The notes beneath the pieces were generated by a model. That model was not told the origin of the DNA. It searched no databases and saw only the letters and a program-made list of their open reading frames with translations. A stretch of DNA of 36,409 nt, from positions 1 to 36,409 of the forward strand of contig CAMWMN010000011.1 of the NCBI GenBank assembly GCA_947175385.1, given 5' to 3'. This document shows, one piece after another, positions 27,908 through 36,409 of this stretch. Position numbers and translations under genes: made by a program. The DNA comes from an uncultured Clostridia bacterium. Its GTDB lineage: Bacteria; Bacillota; Clostridia; Oscillospirales; Ruminococcaceae. Position 1 is the first letter of the stretch. The number at the start of each line of letters is the position of its first letter.

Positions 27908-28774
27908 TTGTTTATGAAGAGATTTGCATCAATTATTGTCACGACGATTTTTATCGCGGGACTGGCGGGGTGCAATAAGTCCGCAGATTCGGGTGATTCT
28001 TCGGATACAGTGTCCGAATCGGTATTTGTCGGAGAAGTCATCTATAACGGCTCGACTACCGCAGAAACGTTCCTTACGGGGCTTGACGGCAAGGCGATAA
28101 CAGCAGCGGAAATCACGCGGCTTGCCGTCAAGGATTCCAAGATGGACGGAGTTCTTGATCAAATCAGCTTTGAACGCGCCGAATGTGACGGGTTCGCCTA
28201 TGCATTCAAGCCGAGTGTCTATTTTGACAAATCCGCGAACTCAGAGATGTTCAACGAAGATGTGTTTATCGGAGAAGGTGTCAATTCAACGGAGTTTACA
28301 CGCGTCAATGTCGGGGACAAATTCGGCGGATTAACCGTTAAATCCGCGCGGACGGTATTCAGCGCGGTTAATATGAACGATGAATCATATTACGAGGGCA
28401 GCGAAATAGAGTTTGAGGGAGAAATCACACTCACAGGTGTTATGCATATTCCACAGGTGGACGATAAGTATCAAAATGTGTATCTTGATATGGAGTTCTC
28501 GCCCGACAGCACGACAAAGTTTCCTCTTTCGGTAATTTTTTTTGCCACAGACGGAAAAATCACGCGCTCCACGTATTGTAGGGGTGGGTATTATACCGAT
28601 ATTCCCACAATTTATCTCGGAAAGTTCTCAGACTATGATATCAACTTTGACGGAATCTCCCAAGGAGAATCCCAAGCCGCCGAGATAACTGTGGATAATG
28701 TGAAGATGGTCTGCGGAATACAAGGCGACTGTGGTCATGTCACTGCGGATTTGGTTAGTGTGAAAAAACTGTAA
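27908..28774 (+). CDS. putative lipoprotein
   Basis: Lipobox LAGCN; shares VGDKxxGLTxK and xxGxITLTGxxxx blocks with 26915-27901. Confidence 0.75.
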   Translation: MFMKRFASIIVTTIFIAGLAGCNKSADSGDSSDTVSESVFVGEVIYNGSTTAETFLTGLDGKAITAAEITRLAVKDSKMDGVLDQISFERAECDGFAYAFKPSVYFDKSANSEMFNEDVFIGEGVNSTEFTRVNVGDKFGGLTVKSARTVFSAVNMNDESYYEGSEIEFEGEITLTGVMHIPQVDDKYQNVYLDMEFSPDSTTKFPLSVIFFATDGKITRSTYCRGGYYTDIPTIYLGKFSDYDINFDGISQGESQAAEITVDNVKMVCGIQGDCGHVTADLVSVKKL

Positions 28775-28782
28775 ATACAAAA

Positions 28783-28810
28783 AATCTCCCCGAAGAGATT
28801 CGGGGAGATT
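28783..28810. terminator. Terminator between convergent genes
   Basis: AATCTCCCCG aagagatt CGGGGAGATT. Confidence 0.8.
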
Positions 28811-28821
28811 CGTTTTATCTG

Positions 28822-30561
28822 TTATCTGTACAGATCCTGCGCCTTGTAGCTTGTATGCAGAATCTCGTGCGCCTTGTGTGAGTTCGGCTCGCCGAGGAAC
28901 TCCTTGTACAGAGCCTGAACATCGGGGTTCTCGTGCGACCGCCGCAAGGTCTTGCTCTCGTCAATGCCGTACAGAACCTTTGCGCGGTCTGCGCGTATAT
29001 CCGTGAAGTTGCGCACGGACGCGGGCTGGATAATCTGTCCTCCGCCGTTTACGCAGCCGCCGGGACAAGCCATAATCTCGATGAAGTCGTAGCTTGCTTC
29101 GCCCGCCTTAATGCGTTTGAGCAGAGCCTTTGCGTTCGCAAGACCGCTTGCAACCGCCACACGAACTTTCTTGCCCGCAACATCGTACTCGGCTTCCTTG
29201 ATGCCCTCAACACCGCGAACCTCCTTGAACTCAATGGGGGAATCGTTATTTTCGCCCGTGAGCTTCCATACTGCAGTACGCAGAGCGGCTTCCATAACAC
29301 CGCCGGTCGCGCCGAATATAACCGCCGCGCCTGTGCCCTCGCCAAGCGGAGAATCGGGCTGCTCGTCAGGAAGGTCATTGAACATAATGCCCTCTTTCTT
29401 GATGAGTCGAGCCAGCTCGCGCGTGGTAATCGTGATGTCCACATCGGGGATTCCCGCCGCCGACTGATCCTCGCGGTTGATTTCATATTTCTTCGCGGTA
29501 CACGGCATTACCGATACGGAAACAATATCCTCGGGGTTCTTGCCGAGCTTCTGCGCGTAATAGGTCTTTACGATCGCGCCGAACATCTGCTGCGGCGACT
29601 TGCAGGTAGACAGATTCGGGATAAACTCGGGGAAGTAGTTCTCGCAGTAGCGAATCCAACCCGGCGAACAAGAGGTGATCATCGGCAGTGTTCCGCCGTT
29701 CTGAACGCGTCCGAGGAACTCGTGCGCCTCTTCCATAATCGTCAGATCCGCCGAGAAATTGGTATCGAATACCTTATCGAATCCCAATCTGCGCAGTGCG
29801 GCAATCATCTTGCCCTCTACGTTAGTTCCAACGGGGTAGCCGAACGCTTCACCCAAAGAAGCGCGGACTGCGGGCGCGGGCTGAACAACCACGATCTTTT
29901 CGGGGTCTGCAATCGCGTCCATAACCTTGTCGGTATCGTCCTTTTCGTGCAGTGCGCCTGTTGGGCACGCGGTGATGCACTGTCCGCACGATACGCACGC
30001 GGTATCCGCGAGGTTCATATCAAATGCCGAGGCAATCTGGGTTGCGAATCCGCGCTCGTTCGCGCCGATAACGCCGATTCCCTGAGTTACCGCGCAAGCG
30101 GCCACACAACGGCGGCAGAGGATACATTTCGAGTTGTCGCGAACCATATGCGCTGCAGAGTCGTCAATATCCACTGCGGGATTCTCGCCCAGGAACTTGT
30201 TCTCATCGATTCCATACTCGTAGCACAGTTCCTGAAGCTCACAGCTTCCGCTGCGGACGCAGGACAGGCACTCGCGCTTGTGATTCGAGATGATAAGCTC
30301 CAATGTTGTCTTGCGGCTTTCAATTACCTTGGGGGAATTGGTGATGATCTCCATTCCCTCGTTTACGGGGTATACGCAGGACGCAACCAGAGATCTCGCT
30401 CCTTTAACCTCAACCACGCAGATTCGGCACGCGCCGATTGCGTTGATGTCTTTTAAGTAACACAGCGTCGGGATTTTGATTCCCGCAAGACGAGCAGCCT
30501 CCAGAATCGTGCTGCCCTCGGGAACGGAATAATCCCTGCCGTTAATCTTTATATTAACCAT
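28822..30561 (-). CDS. hydA: [FeFe] hydrogenase catalytic subunit, NADH-dependent/bifurcating type
   Basis: 2Fe-2S and 4Fe-4S N-terminal clusters; H-cluster motifs TSCSPGWIRYCE, MPCTAKKYE, EIMACPGGCVNGGGQ. Confidence 0.95.
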   Translation of the reverse strand: MVNIKINGRDYSVPEGSTILEAARLAGIKIPTLCYLKDINAIGACRICVVEVKGARSLVASCVYPVNEGMEIITNSPKVIESRKTTLELIISNHKRECLSCVRSGSCELQELCYEYGIDENKFLGENPAVDIDDSAAHMVRDNSKCILCRRCVAACAVTQGIGVIGANERGFATQIASAFDMNLADTACVSCGQCITACPTGALHEKDDTDKVMDAIADPEKIVVVQPAPAVRASLGEAFGYPVGTNVEGKMIAALRRLGFDKVFDTNFSADLTIMEEAHEFLGRVQNGGTLPMITSCSPGWIRYCENYFPEFIPNLSTCKSPQQMFGAIVKTYYAQKLGKNPEDIVSVSVMPCTAKKYEINREDQSAAGIPDVDITITTRELARLIKKEGIMFNDLPDEQPDSPLGEGTGAAVIFGATGGVMEAALRTAVWKLTGENNDSPIEFKEVRGVEGIKEAEYDVAGKKVRVAVASGLANAKALLKRIKAGEASYDFIEIMACPGGCVNGGGQIIQPASVRNFTDIRADRAKVLYGIDESKTLRRSHENPDVQALYKEFLGEPNSHKAHEILHTSYKAQDLYR

Positions 30562-30585
30562 AATAGTTTACTCCTTATTTTAATG

Positions 30586-30680
30586 GCAAATTCAAAAACA
30601 CGCTCTTGAAATGCTGCGCAGCGGCATTTCAAGACCGTTCGCTGAGCGACACGTTACACCGCTTCGCGTTTTGAATTTGC
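30586..30680 (-). repeat. Repeated 5'-UTR element, copy D (three-way-junction type)
   Basis: Outer stem 30586-30597/30669-30680 (GCAAATTCAAAA/TTTTGAATTTGC); inner hairpin TCTTGAAATGC..GCATTTCAAGA (30604-30634); on the minus strand directly before the hydA RBS. Confidence 0.75.
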
Positions 30681-30717
30681 ATTTCACCCCTAAGACTTGA
30701 CGTGAGTTATAGAGTGC

Positions 30718-32592
30718 TTAGCTCTTGCTGATCGCGCCGAACTTACAATTAGACGCGCAGACGCCGCACTTGATACACTTGTTGGTGTCAATTTTGAACG
30801 GGGATTTGATTTCGCCGCTGATAGCTCCAACGGGGCACTTCTTTGCACACAGCGAACAGCCCTTGCAGAGCGCGGGATCGATCTTGTATGCCAACAGGCT
30901 CTTGCAGACGCCTGCGGGACAGCGCTTGTCCTTAACGTGCGCCACATACTCATCTCTGAAATATCTCAGCGTGGACAAAACGGGGTTGGGTGCGGTCTGT
31001 CCGAGTCCGCACAGAGCGTTGTCCTTTATGTAGTAGCAGAGCTTTTCGAGCTTGTCGAGATCCTCCATTGTCGCCTTGCCCTCGGTGATTTTCGTGAGTA
31101 TCTCGTACATTCTCTTTGTGCCGATTCGACAAGGAGTACACTTTCCGCAGCTCTCGTCAACGGTAAATTCGAGGAAGAACTTGGCAATGTCTACCATACA
31201 GTTGTCCTCGTCCATTACGATAAGTCCGCCCGAACCCATCATAGAGCCAATGGAAATCAAGTTGTCGTAGTCAATCGGAATATCCAGATGCTGAGGAGGA
31301 ATACAGCCGCCGGATGGTCCGCCCGTCTGAGCTGCCTTAAACTTCTTTCCGTTCGGGATTCCGCCGCCGATGTCCTCAATAACCGTGCGGAGGGTCGTTC
31401 CCATCGGAACCTCAACAAGTCCCGTGTTGTGGATCTTACCGCCCAACGCGAATACCTTTGTACCCTTAGATTTCTCCGTACCCATTGACGCGAACCACTC
31501 TGGTCCCTTCAGGATAATCTGGCACACGTTCGCGTAGGTTTCAACGTTGTTCAGAATCGTGGGCTTCGCGAACAGACCCTTAACAGCCGGGAACGGCGGA
31601 CGGCATCTCGGCTCGCCGCGGTTGCCCTCGATAGAGGTCATCAGCGCGGTTTCCTCGCCGCAGACGAACGCGCCCGCGCCAAGTCTGAGCCCCAGACGGA
31701 AACTGAATCCCGTGCCGAAGATGTTATCTCCGAGCATTCCTGCCTCTTCAGCCTGCTTGATAGCGATTTCCAGACGCTCAACGGCAATCGGATACTCCGC
31801 TCTTACATAGATATATCCTTGGTTCGCGCCGATTGCGTAACCCGCGATAGCCATTGCCTCGATTACGGAATGGGGGTCGCCCTCCAAAACGGAGCGGTCC
31901 ATAAACGCGCCGGGGTCGCCCTCGTCCGCGTTGCAGCAAACATACTTCTGCTCGTTTTGCGAAGCCTTGGCAAACTGCCACTTGCGCCCGGTGGGGAATC
32001 CCGCGCCGCCGCGTCCGCGCAGTCCCGACTTCAGCAGGACATCGATTACATCGTCCTGCGACATTGATGTCAGAACCTTATTCAGTGCCTGATAGCCGTC
32101 ACGCGCGATGTACTCCTCGATGTGCTCCGGGGAGATAAGTCCGCAGTTGCGCAGCGCAACACGGTGCTGGTGCGCGTAGAACGATGTATCGTTCAGCGAC
32201 TTGATTGTGTCACCGTCAACGGTTTCCGCATAGAGGTACTTCTTTACGGGAATACCGTTCTTGAGGTGCGATTCCACGATTTCGGGAATGTGTGCCAGCT
32301 CTGTCTTGGAGTAGAATGTACCCTCGGGATACACGATCATAATCGGACCGAGCGCACACAGACCAAAGCAGCCCGTCTTTATGATATTTACCTTGCCCTC
32401 TAAGCCCTGAAGCTTGATTTCCTCTTCGAGTTTCTCTATGATTTTCATAGATCCGCTGGAGGTACAGCCCGTACCGCCGCAGACCAGAACGTCCTTAACG
32501 CCGTTATCCTTGCCCTCGACGCGGACGTTTACGACCTCCGCCGCCTTGGACTTAATGGCATTAAGCTCATCTAAATTTCTAATTTTATCCAT
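30718..32592 (-). CDS. hydB: NuoF-like/HydB subunit of electron-bifurcating hydrogenase
   Basis: Thioredoxin-like 2Fe-2S N-terminus, GLRGRGGAGFPTGRKW, NADEGDPGAFMDR, C-terminal 2x4Fe-4S ferredoxin domain. Confidence 0.94.
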   Translation of the reverse strand: MDKIRNLDELNAIKSKAAEVVNVRVEGKDNGVKDVLVCGGTGCTSSGSMKIIEKLEEEIKLQGLEGKVNIIKTGCFGLCALGPIMIVYPEGTFYSKTELAHIPEIVESHLKNGIPVKKYLYAETVDGDTIKSLNDTSFYAHQHRVALRNCGLISPEHIEEYIARDGYQALNKVLTSMSQDDVIDVLLKSGLRGRGGAGFPTGRKWQFAKASQNEQKYVCCNADEGDPGAFMDRSVLEGDPHSVIEAMAIAGYAIGANQGYIYVRAEYPIAVERLEIAIKQAEEAGMLGDNIFGTGFSFRLGLRLGAGAFVCGEETALMTSIEGNRGEPRCRPPFPAVKGLFAKPTILNNVETYANVCQIILKGPEWFASMGTEKSKGTKVFALGGKIHNTGLVEVPMGTTLRTVIEDIGGGIPNGKKFKAAQTGGPSGGCIPPQHLDIPIDYDNLISIGSMMGSGGLIVMDEDNCMVDIAKFFLEFTVDESCGKCTPCRIGTKRMYEILTKITEGKATMEDLDKLEKLCYYIKDNALCGLGQTAPNPVLSTLRYFRDEYVAHVKDKRCPAGVCKSLLAYKIDPALCKGCSLCAKKCPVGAISGEIKSPFKIDTNKCIKCGVCASNCKFGAISKS

Positions 32593-32621
32593 ATAACGAT
32601 ATCCTTCCTATGTAATCAGTA

Positions 32622-33116
32622 TCAATTATACTTCTCGAGTATCTTGTCCACATCGTCAACAGTAAGGCGTCCGTAAACGTCCTCGTTGACTGTCAGCACG
32701 GGAGCAAGTCCGCACGCGCCGATACAGCGGCAAGCGTCCAGTGAGAACTTCCCGTCGGGGGTGATCTCGCCGCTGCCTATGCCCAGCTTTTCCTGCAGCT
32801 TGTTGAAAATATCGCCCGAACCTTTTACATAGCAAGCCGTGCCAAGGCACACGGAAATCTTGTACTGCCCCTTGGGGTTGATGGAGAACTGCGCGTAGAA
32901 CGTTACTACTCCATACACCTTTTCAAGCGGTATCTCCATTGCGTCCGCTATCATCGTCTGCACCTCAATGGGGAGGTAGCCGTAAATCTCCTGAGCTTTC
33001 TGGAGTATCGGCATCAGCGCGCCGGGGTCGTCCTTGTGCTCCGCGATAACCGCGCGCAGCCGCTCCTCTTGCTCGGCAGTTCCCGAAAACGGAACCGCGC
33101 TCTTCTTAAAAGCCAT
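32622..33116 (-). CDS. hydC: NuoE-like/HydC 2Fe-2S subunit
   Basis: VYGVVTFYAQFSINPKGQYKISVCLGTACYVKGS...CRCIGACGLAPV. Confidence 0.94.
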   Translation of the reverse strand: MAFKKSAVPFSGTAEQEERLRAVIAEHKDDPGALMPILQKAQEIYGYLPIEVQTMIADAMEIPLEKVYGVVTFYAQFSINPKGQYKISVCLGTACYVKGSGDIFNKLQEKLGIGSGEITPDGKFSLDACRCIGACGLAPVLTVNEDVYGRLTVDDVDKILEKYN

Positions 33117-33409
33117 GTGGTATAGCCTCCTTATTTTTATTTGCAATTCCCGCGCCACCGGCGGGAATCTACAATCTGTATATCGTTTTATACTATTTAT
33201 GCCAAACCCGATATATCACTATGTATTATACCACATATTCGACAAAAAATCTATATCTATCCCCGATTTTGTGAATTTTTTCATTGTAGAATTTACATCG
33301 CATTTATTGTGCAAATTGCACAAAAGGCGCTTGATGTCAAGAAAATATTGGTATAAGTTAGCTAAAACTAACTTCTTTTCGATAAAACAAAAAAACTAAT
33401 AAATTCCTC

Positions 33410-33438
33410 TTGACAAACGGAATCCGATGTGCTATAAT
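33410..33438 (+). promoter_or_regulatory. Consensus sigma-A promoter for the dockerin gene
   Basis: TTGACA-17 nt-TATAAT. Confidence 0.85.
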
Positions 33439-33507
33439 TTATTTAACGGGGGCACAAACATATAAACCCCTAGTAAAAATTTTTTCTATACAGGAGGATT
33501 TTGGGAA

Positions 33508-35388
33508 ATGAAATCAAAAAAACAAGCAATTTTTGCCGCTGTGATGTCATCGATCATTGCGGTGAACTCCTTTGGTGTATCGGCGTTTGCAGTCGAGCCT
33601 GAAGACTGTGAGCACACACTTACTAAGACTGAAGCAAAAACGGCAACTTGCAAGGAAGATGGAACTAATGCATATTGGACTTGCACCACTGCCGATGGCT
33701 GTGGTAAAGTTTTCTCTGATGAGGAGGCAACAAATGAAACCACTGTTGAGGACATGAAAATTGCTAAAGAAACTGTGGCTCACACAAAGGGAACCAAGGT
33801 TGAGGCTAAAGATTCTAATTGCACAGAAACCGGTAATGTAGAGTATTGGCCTTGCACAGTATGCGAAAAGAAATTTTCTGATGAAGCTATGACAACAGTA
33901 ATAGCGGATGCGGATGTAACGGTGGCTATAAATGCAAACGCGCATGTATACAGCGCAGAAAAGGTTGCGGAAGTAGCTGCTACTTGCACTGCCGATGGTA
34001 CAAAAGCACACTATACATGCACAAAATGCTCCAAGAAGTTTTTGGAGAAAAACGGTACTGAAGCCACAGCTACTGACCTCAAAATTGCTGCAACCGGTCA
34101 TACATATGCTGATACTTGGACCAGTGATGAAACCAACCACTGGCATGCAGCAACCTGCTCTCATACAGATCAGAAAGATGGCAATGCAGCACACACTTGG
34201 GTTGCCGGTTCAGCTAGTGACAAGAAAAAGTGCTCTGTATGTGAAAAGGAAGTAACAGTTACACTTTCTGATGCTGAGTGTACTCACACTCGTGTTAAGC
34301 ATGATGCAGTAGATGCGACTTCTTGCCAAGCTGGCGGCACTATCGAGTACTGGACTTGCGAAGATGCTGGCTGCTCTGGCAAAAAGTTTGACGCAGCAAC
34401 CGGCGGACACGAGATTGATATTATTGATACTGCACCTTTGGCTCACAATTTTGGCGAGTGGACAGTTAAAACACCGGCAACAACAGAAGCTGCCGGCGTA
34501 GAAGAGCGCGCATGCACATACGAGGGATGCACTGAAAAGGAAACTCGTGCAATTGCTCAACTGACACCCACACCCACTCCTACACCTACTCCCACCCCCA
34601 CACCTACTCCTACACCCGATCCCGATCCGACTCCCGCTCCCGTACCCACCGAGGCGGTAAAGGTTGAGGTTGAGGAAAAGGAAATCACCGAGGACAACAA
34701 CGCTATTAAGGAAGATGTTACCGTAGCAGTTGAGCCCGGCAAACCCGCAACCGATGAAGAAACAGGAGTTTCCGTAACCGTATCCGAGACCGATACAGCA
34801 GCAAAGGAAACAACCCTTAAGGTTGAAGCTCCGACTTCCACCACAGATATTGCAACTTGGGCAGAGGAAGTTCTTACAAACGTTGAAAGCGCAAAGGCTG
34901 CAGACGTTAAGAAGTCCGTTGAAGAGGCTATCAATGCTGTTGCCGACGGAAAGGGCTTCGCACTGAATTTCACACTTGTTAACAGCGATAACGAGTCTGT
35001 TCAGCCCGACAAAACGGTTCAGATTACCATTCCTGTTCCCGAAGCATACAAGACCGCTGAGAAGCTGTATGTTTACCACATCACCGAGCGCGGCGCGGTT
35101 GAGGTTCTCTCGAAGATGGTTGACGGCAATGTCGTAATCAACGCAGGCAGCTTCAGCCCCTACATCATCACCACCGAGAAGCTCGCTAATGTAAAGACCT
35201 ACGATACCGGCGATGCAGACCTTGATGAAAGGTTGAGCGCAAGAGACGCAACAGCAGTTCTGAAGCACTGTGTAGAAATCGCGATCCTTAAGGATGAGGG
35301 ATTGTTCTACGCGGATATGAACGGCGATGGCGTTGTCAGCGCTGCGGACGCTACTCTGATTCTCAAGAATCTTGTTGAAACCGCATAA
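33508..35388 (+). CDS. secreted Cys-rich-repeat protein with PT linker and C-terminal type I dockerin
   Basis: Signal peptide; repeated C..G...YW.C..C units; (PT)n linker; dockerin DTGDADLDERLSARDATAVLKHCVE...ADMNGDGVVSAADATLILKNLVE. Confidence 0.88.
   Translation: MKSKKQAIFAAVMSSIIAVNSFGVSAFAVEPEDCEHTLTKTEAKTATCKEDGTNAYWTCTTADGCGKVFSDEEATNETTVEDMKIAKETVAHTKGTKVEAKDSNCTETGNVEYWPCTVCEKKFSDEAMTTVIADADVTVAINANAHVYSAEKVAEVAATCTADGTKAHYTCTKCSKKFLEKNGTEATATDLKIAATGHTYADTWTSDETNHWHAATCSHTDQKDGNAAHTWVAGSASDKKKCSVCEKEVTVTLSDAECTHTRVKHDAVDATSCQAGGTIEYWTCEDAGCSGKKFDAATGGHEIDIIDTAPLAHNFGEWTVKTPATTEAAGVEERACTYEGCTEKETRAIAQLTPTPTPTPTPTPTPTPTPDPDPTPAPVPTEAVKVEVEEKEITEDNNAIKEDVTVAVEPGKPATDEETGVSVTVSETDTAAKETTLKVEAPTSTTDIATWAEEVLTNVESAKAADVKKSVEEAINAVADGKGFALNFTLVNSDNESVQPDKTVQITIPVPEAYKTAEKLYVYHITERGAVEVLSKMVDGNVVINAGSFSPYIITTEKLANVKTYDTGDADLDERLSARDATAVLKHCVEIAILKDEGLFYADMNGDGVVSAADATLILKNLVETA
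34563..34620 (+). repeat. Tandem hexamer-type coding repeat encoding the Pro-Thr linker
   Basis: ACACCCACACCCACTCCTACACCTACTCCC... Confidence 0.9.
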
Positions 35389-35409
35389 AATCCACGCATA
35401 AACAAATTT

Positions 35410-35437
35410 CGCTCCCCGGAGAGGGGAGCGATTTTTT
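35410..35437. terminator. Terminator between the convergent dockerin and cohesin-like genes
   Basis: CGCTCCCC ggaga GGGGAGCG ATTTTTT. Confidence 0.8.
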
Positions 35438-35449
35438 ATACCAAATTTG

Positions 35450-36085
35450 TTATTTTCTCTTTCTCGCCGCGACAACGATTGCCGCGCCCGTCAGAACCAG
35501 CGGGACAATCGTGATTGCCGCGCCCGTAGCGGGGCTGCCTGTTGTGCCGCCGGAATTTCCGCTGTTTACAGCAGAGCTGTTGCCGGAGGTGGTGCTGCTT
35601 GTTGTGGGGGTGCTCGAAGTGCTGCTTGTGGAAGTGCCCTCAGTTACAAGTCCTGTTACGGGAATGGGGTCGACCGCTCCGGGATAATCCGCGTGTTCGG
35701 AAATCGCAAACCGCACGTTTTCACCCGTTTTCGCGATGACTTTATATGTGAATGTCGCGACAACGCTGTCCTTAGCGTAAGAATCGCCGGTGAATGTCGC
35801 CGCGCCGCTTTCCGCGGTAAATTCTCCGCCCTCAACATTGGAGCTTACAAACTCCAGACCCTCGGTTTTGACCATAAATCCACCTCTTGTAATGCCGCTT
35901 TGCGTAACCTTTACGGAGAATGTCACGTTCGCGCCGTTTACGTAGTCGCCGGCAGTCTTGGCGGCGGTGAGGTACGTTCCCTGAACAGACTCCTCAGCAT
36001 TCGAGGGATCCGCCGATTCTGCGAATGCCGCCGATGTAAGCGACATAGCCGCAAGTACCATTCCAATGGAAATTGCCTTTTTCAT
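35450..36085 (-). CDS. cohesin-like domain protein with C-terminal sorting-type anchor
   Basis: Signal peptide; VTFSVKVTQSGITRGGFMVKTEGLEFVSSNVEGGEF...VVATFTYKVIAKTGENVRFAI; S/T-rich linker; SPATGAAITIVPLVLTGAAIVVAARKRK. Confidence 0.65.
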   Translation of the reverse strand: MKKAISIGMVLAAMSLTSAAFAESADPSNAEESVQGTYLTAAKTAGDYVNGANVTFSVKVTQSGITRGGFMVKTEGLEFVSSNVEGGEFTAESGAATFTGDSYAKDSVVATFTYKVIAKTGENVRFAISEHADYPGAVDPIPVTGLVTEGTSTSSTSSTPTTSSTTSGNSSAVNSGNSGGTTGSPATGAAITIVPLVLTGAAIVVAARKRK

Positions 36086-36106
36086 TCTGAATCACTCCTA
36101 TAATAA

Positions 36107-36136
36107 AATCCCGATGTAAAGTTTCACATCGGGATT
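36107..36136 (-). terminator. Terminator of the right-edge dockerin gene
   Basis: AATCCCGATGT gaaacttt ACATCGGGATT then TTTATT on the minus strand. Confidence 0.7.
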
Positions 36137-36182
36137 ATTATTACCTGAAATATACGATTTAACCGGGGATTGGAAAAAATCT

Positions 36183-36409
36183 TTACGCGCGCTCAACCAA
36201 GGTCTTGAGGATTTCGGTGGCATCTTGGGCATTGATGCGGTCATCGCCGTTTACGTTGGCATTTATGTAACTCTGACCGCTCAGGGTTATTTCTCCTACG
36301 GAATACTTCAAAATTAGAGTAGCGTCGGCAGCGTTAACCTTTCCGTCAAGATTCACATCGCCCCTTTTCCAAGTAGTTTCGGGAATTAATTCGGGGGTCG
36401 AGCCGGACG
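36183..36409 (-). CDS. C-terminal part of a dockerin-containing protein (runs off the window)
   Basis: Manual minus-strand translation: SGSTPELIPETTWKRGDVNLDGKVNAADATLILKYSVGEITLSGQSYINANVNGDDRINAQDATEILKTLVERA*. Confidence 0.85.
   Translation of the reverse strand, partial: SGSTPELIPETTWKRGDVNLDGKVNAADATLILKYSVGEITLSGQSYINANVNGDDRINAQDATEILKTLVERA

Noticed and set aside
28933-30456. 507-aa plus-strand ORF antisense to hydA
   Set aside because: Long antisense frame caused by codon composition; the minus strand encodes all [FeFe] hydrogenase motifs and has a proper RBS.
34563-34620. Short tandem repeats considered as CRISPR
   Set aside because: Simple in-frame Pro-Thr codon repeats without spacers; no cas genes or direct-repeat/spacer array anywhere in the window.
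34210-35475. 421-aa minus-strand ORF opposite the dockerin gene
   Set aside because: Low-complexity C/G/N-rich product; the opposite strand has signal peptide, repeats and dockerin.

Overview
This is a 36.4 kb window of Firmicutes/Oscillospiraceae-like (Ruminococcus-like) chromosome. The backbone genes include a PH-domain protein, TatD, GNAT, CorC/HlyC, DacF, Nth, two BspA-type LRR lipoproteins around a SUKH protein, an alpha/beta hydrolase, an XRE + zinc-ribbon protein and tRNA-Thr/tRNA-Tyr. Further right are a run of secreted lipoproteins, a trimeric [FeFe] hydrogenase operon (NuoE-like, NuoF-like, HydA) and dockerin/cohesin-type genes at the right end. A ~13.2 kb mobile island lies between the intact tRNA-Tyr and a 47-bp duplicate of the tRNA-Tyr 3' end (10644-10690 vs 23849-23895, 1 mismatch). 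It carries a Mob_Pre-type relaxase, a replication initiator, a DUF3991/TOPRIM protein, an oriT-like inverted-repeat cluster, a decayed LtrC-like methylase/helicase, a DUF2726 nuclease-like protein and a PBECR4-like protein. I see no integrase. The main candidate for something undescribed is a repeated ~110-nt three-way-junction element with an upstream conserved block. It occurs four times, always directly in front of the ribosome-binding site and in the orientation of the downstream gene, and its stems show compensatory changes between copies. A second candidate is a promoter-driven leader RNA/small ORF with a terminator in the island (about 14160-14380). All family names come from reading the protein sequences; no database search was run.
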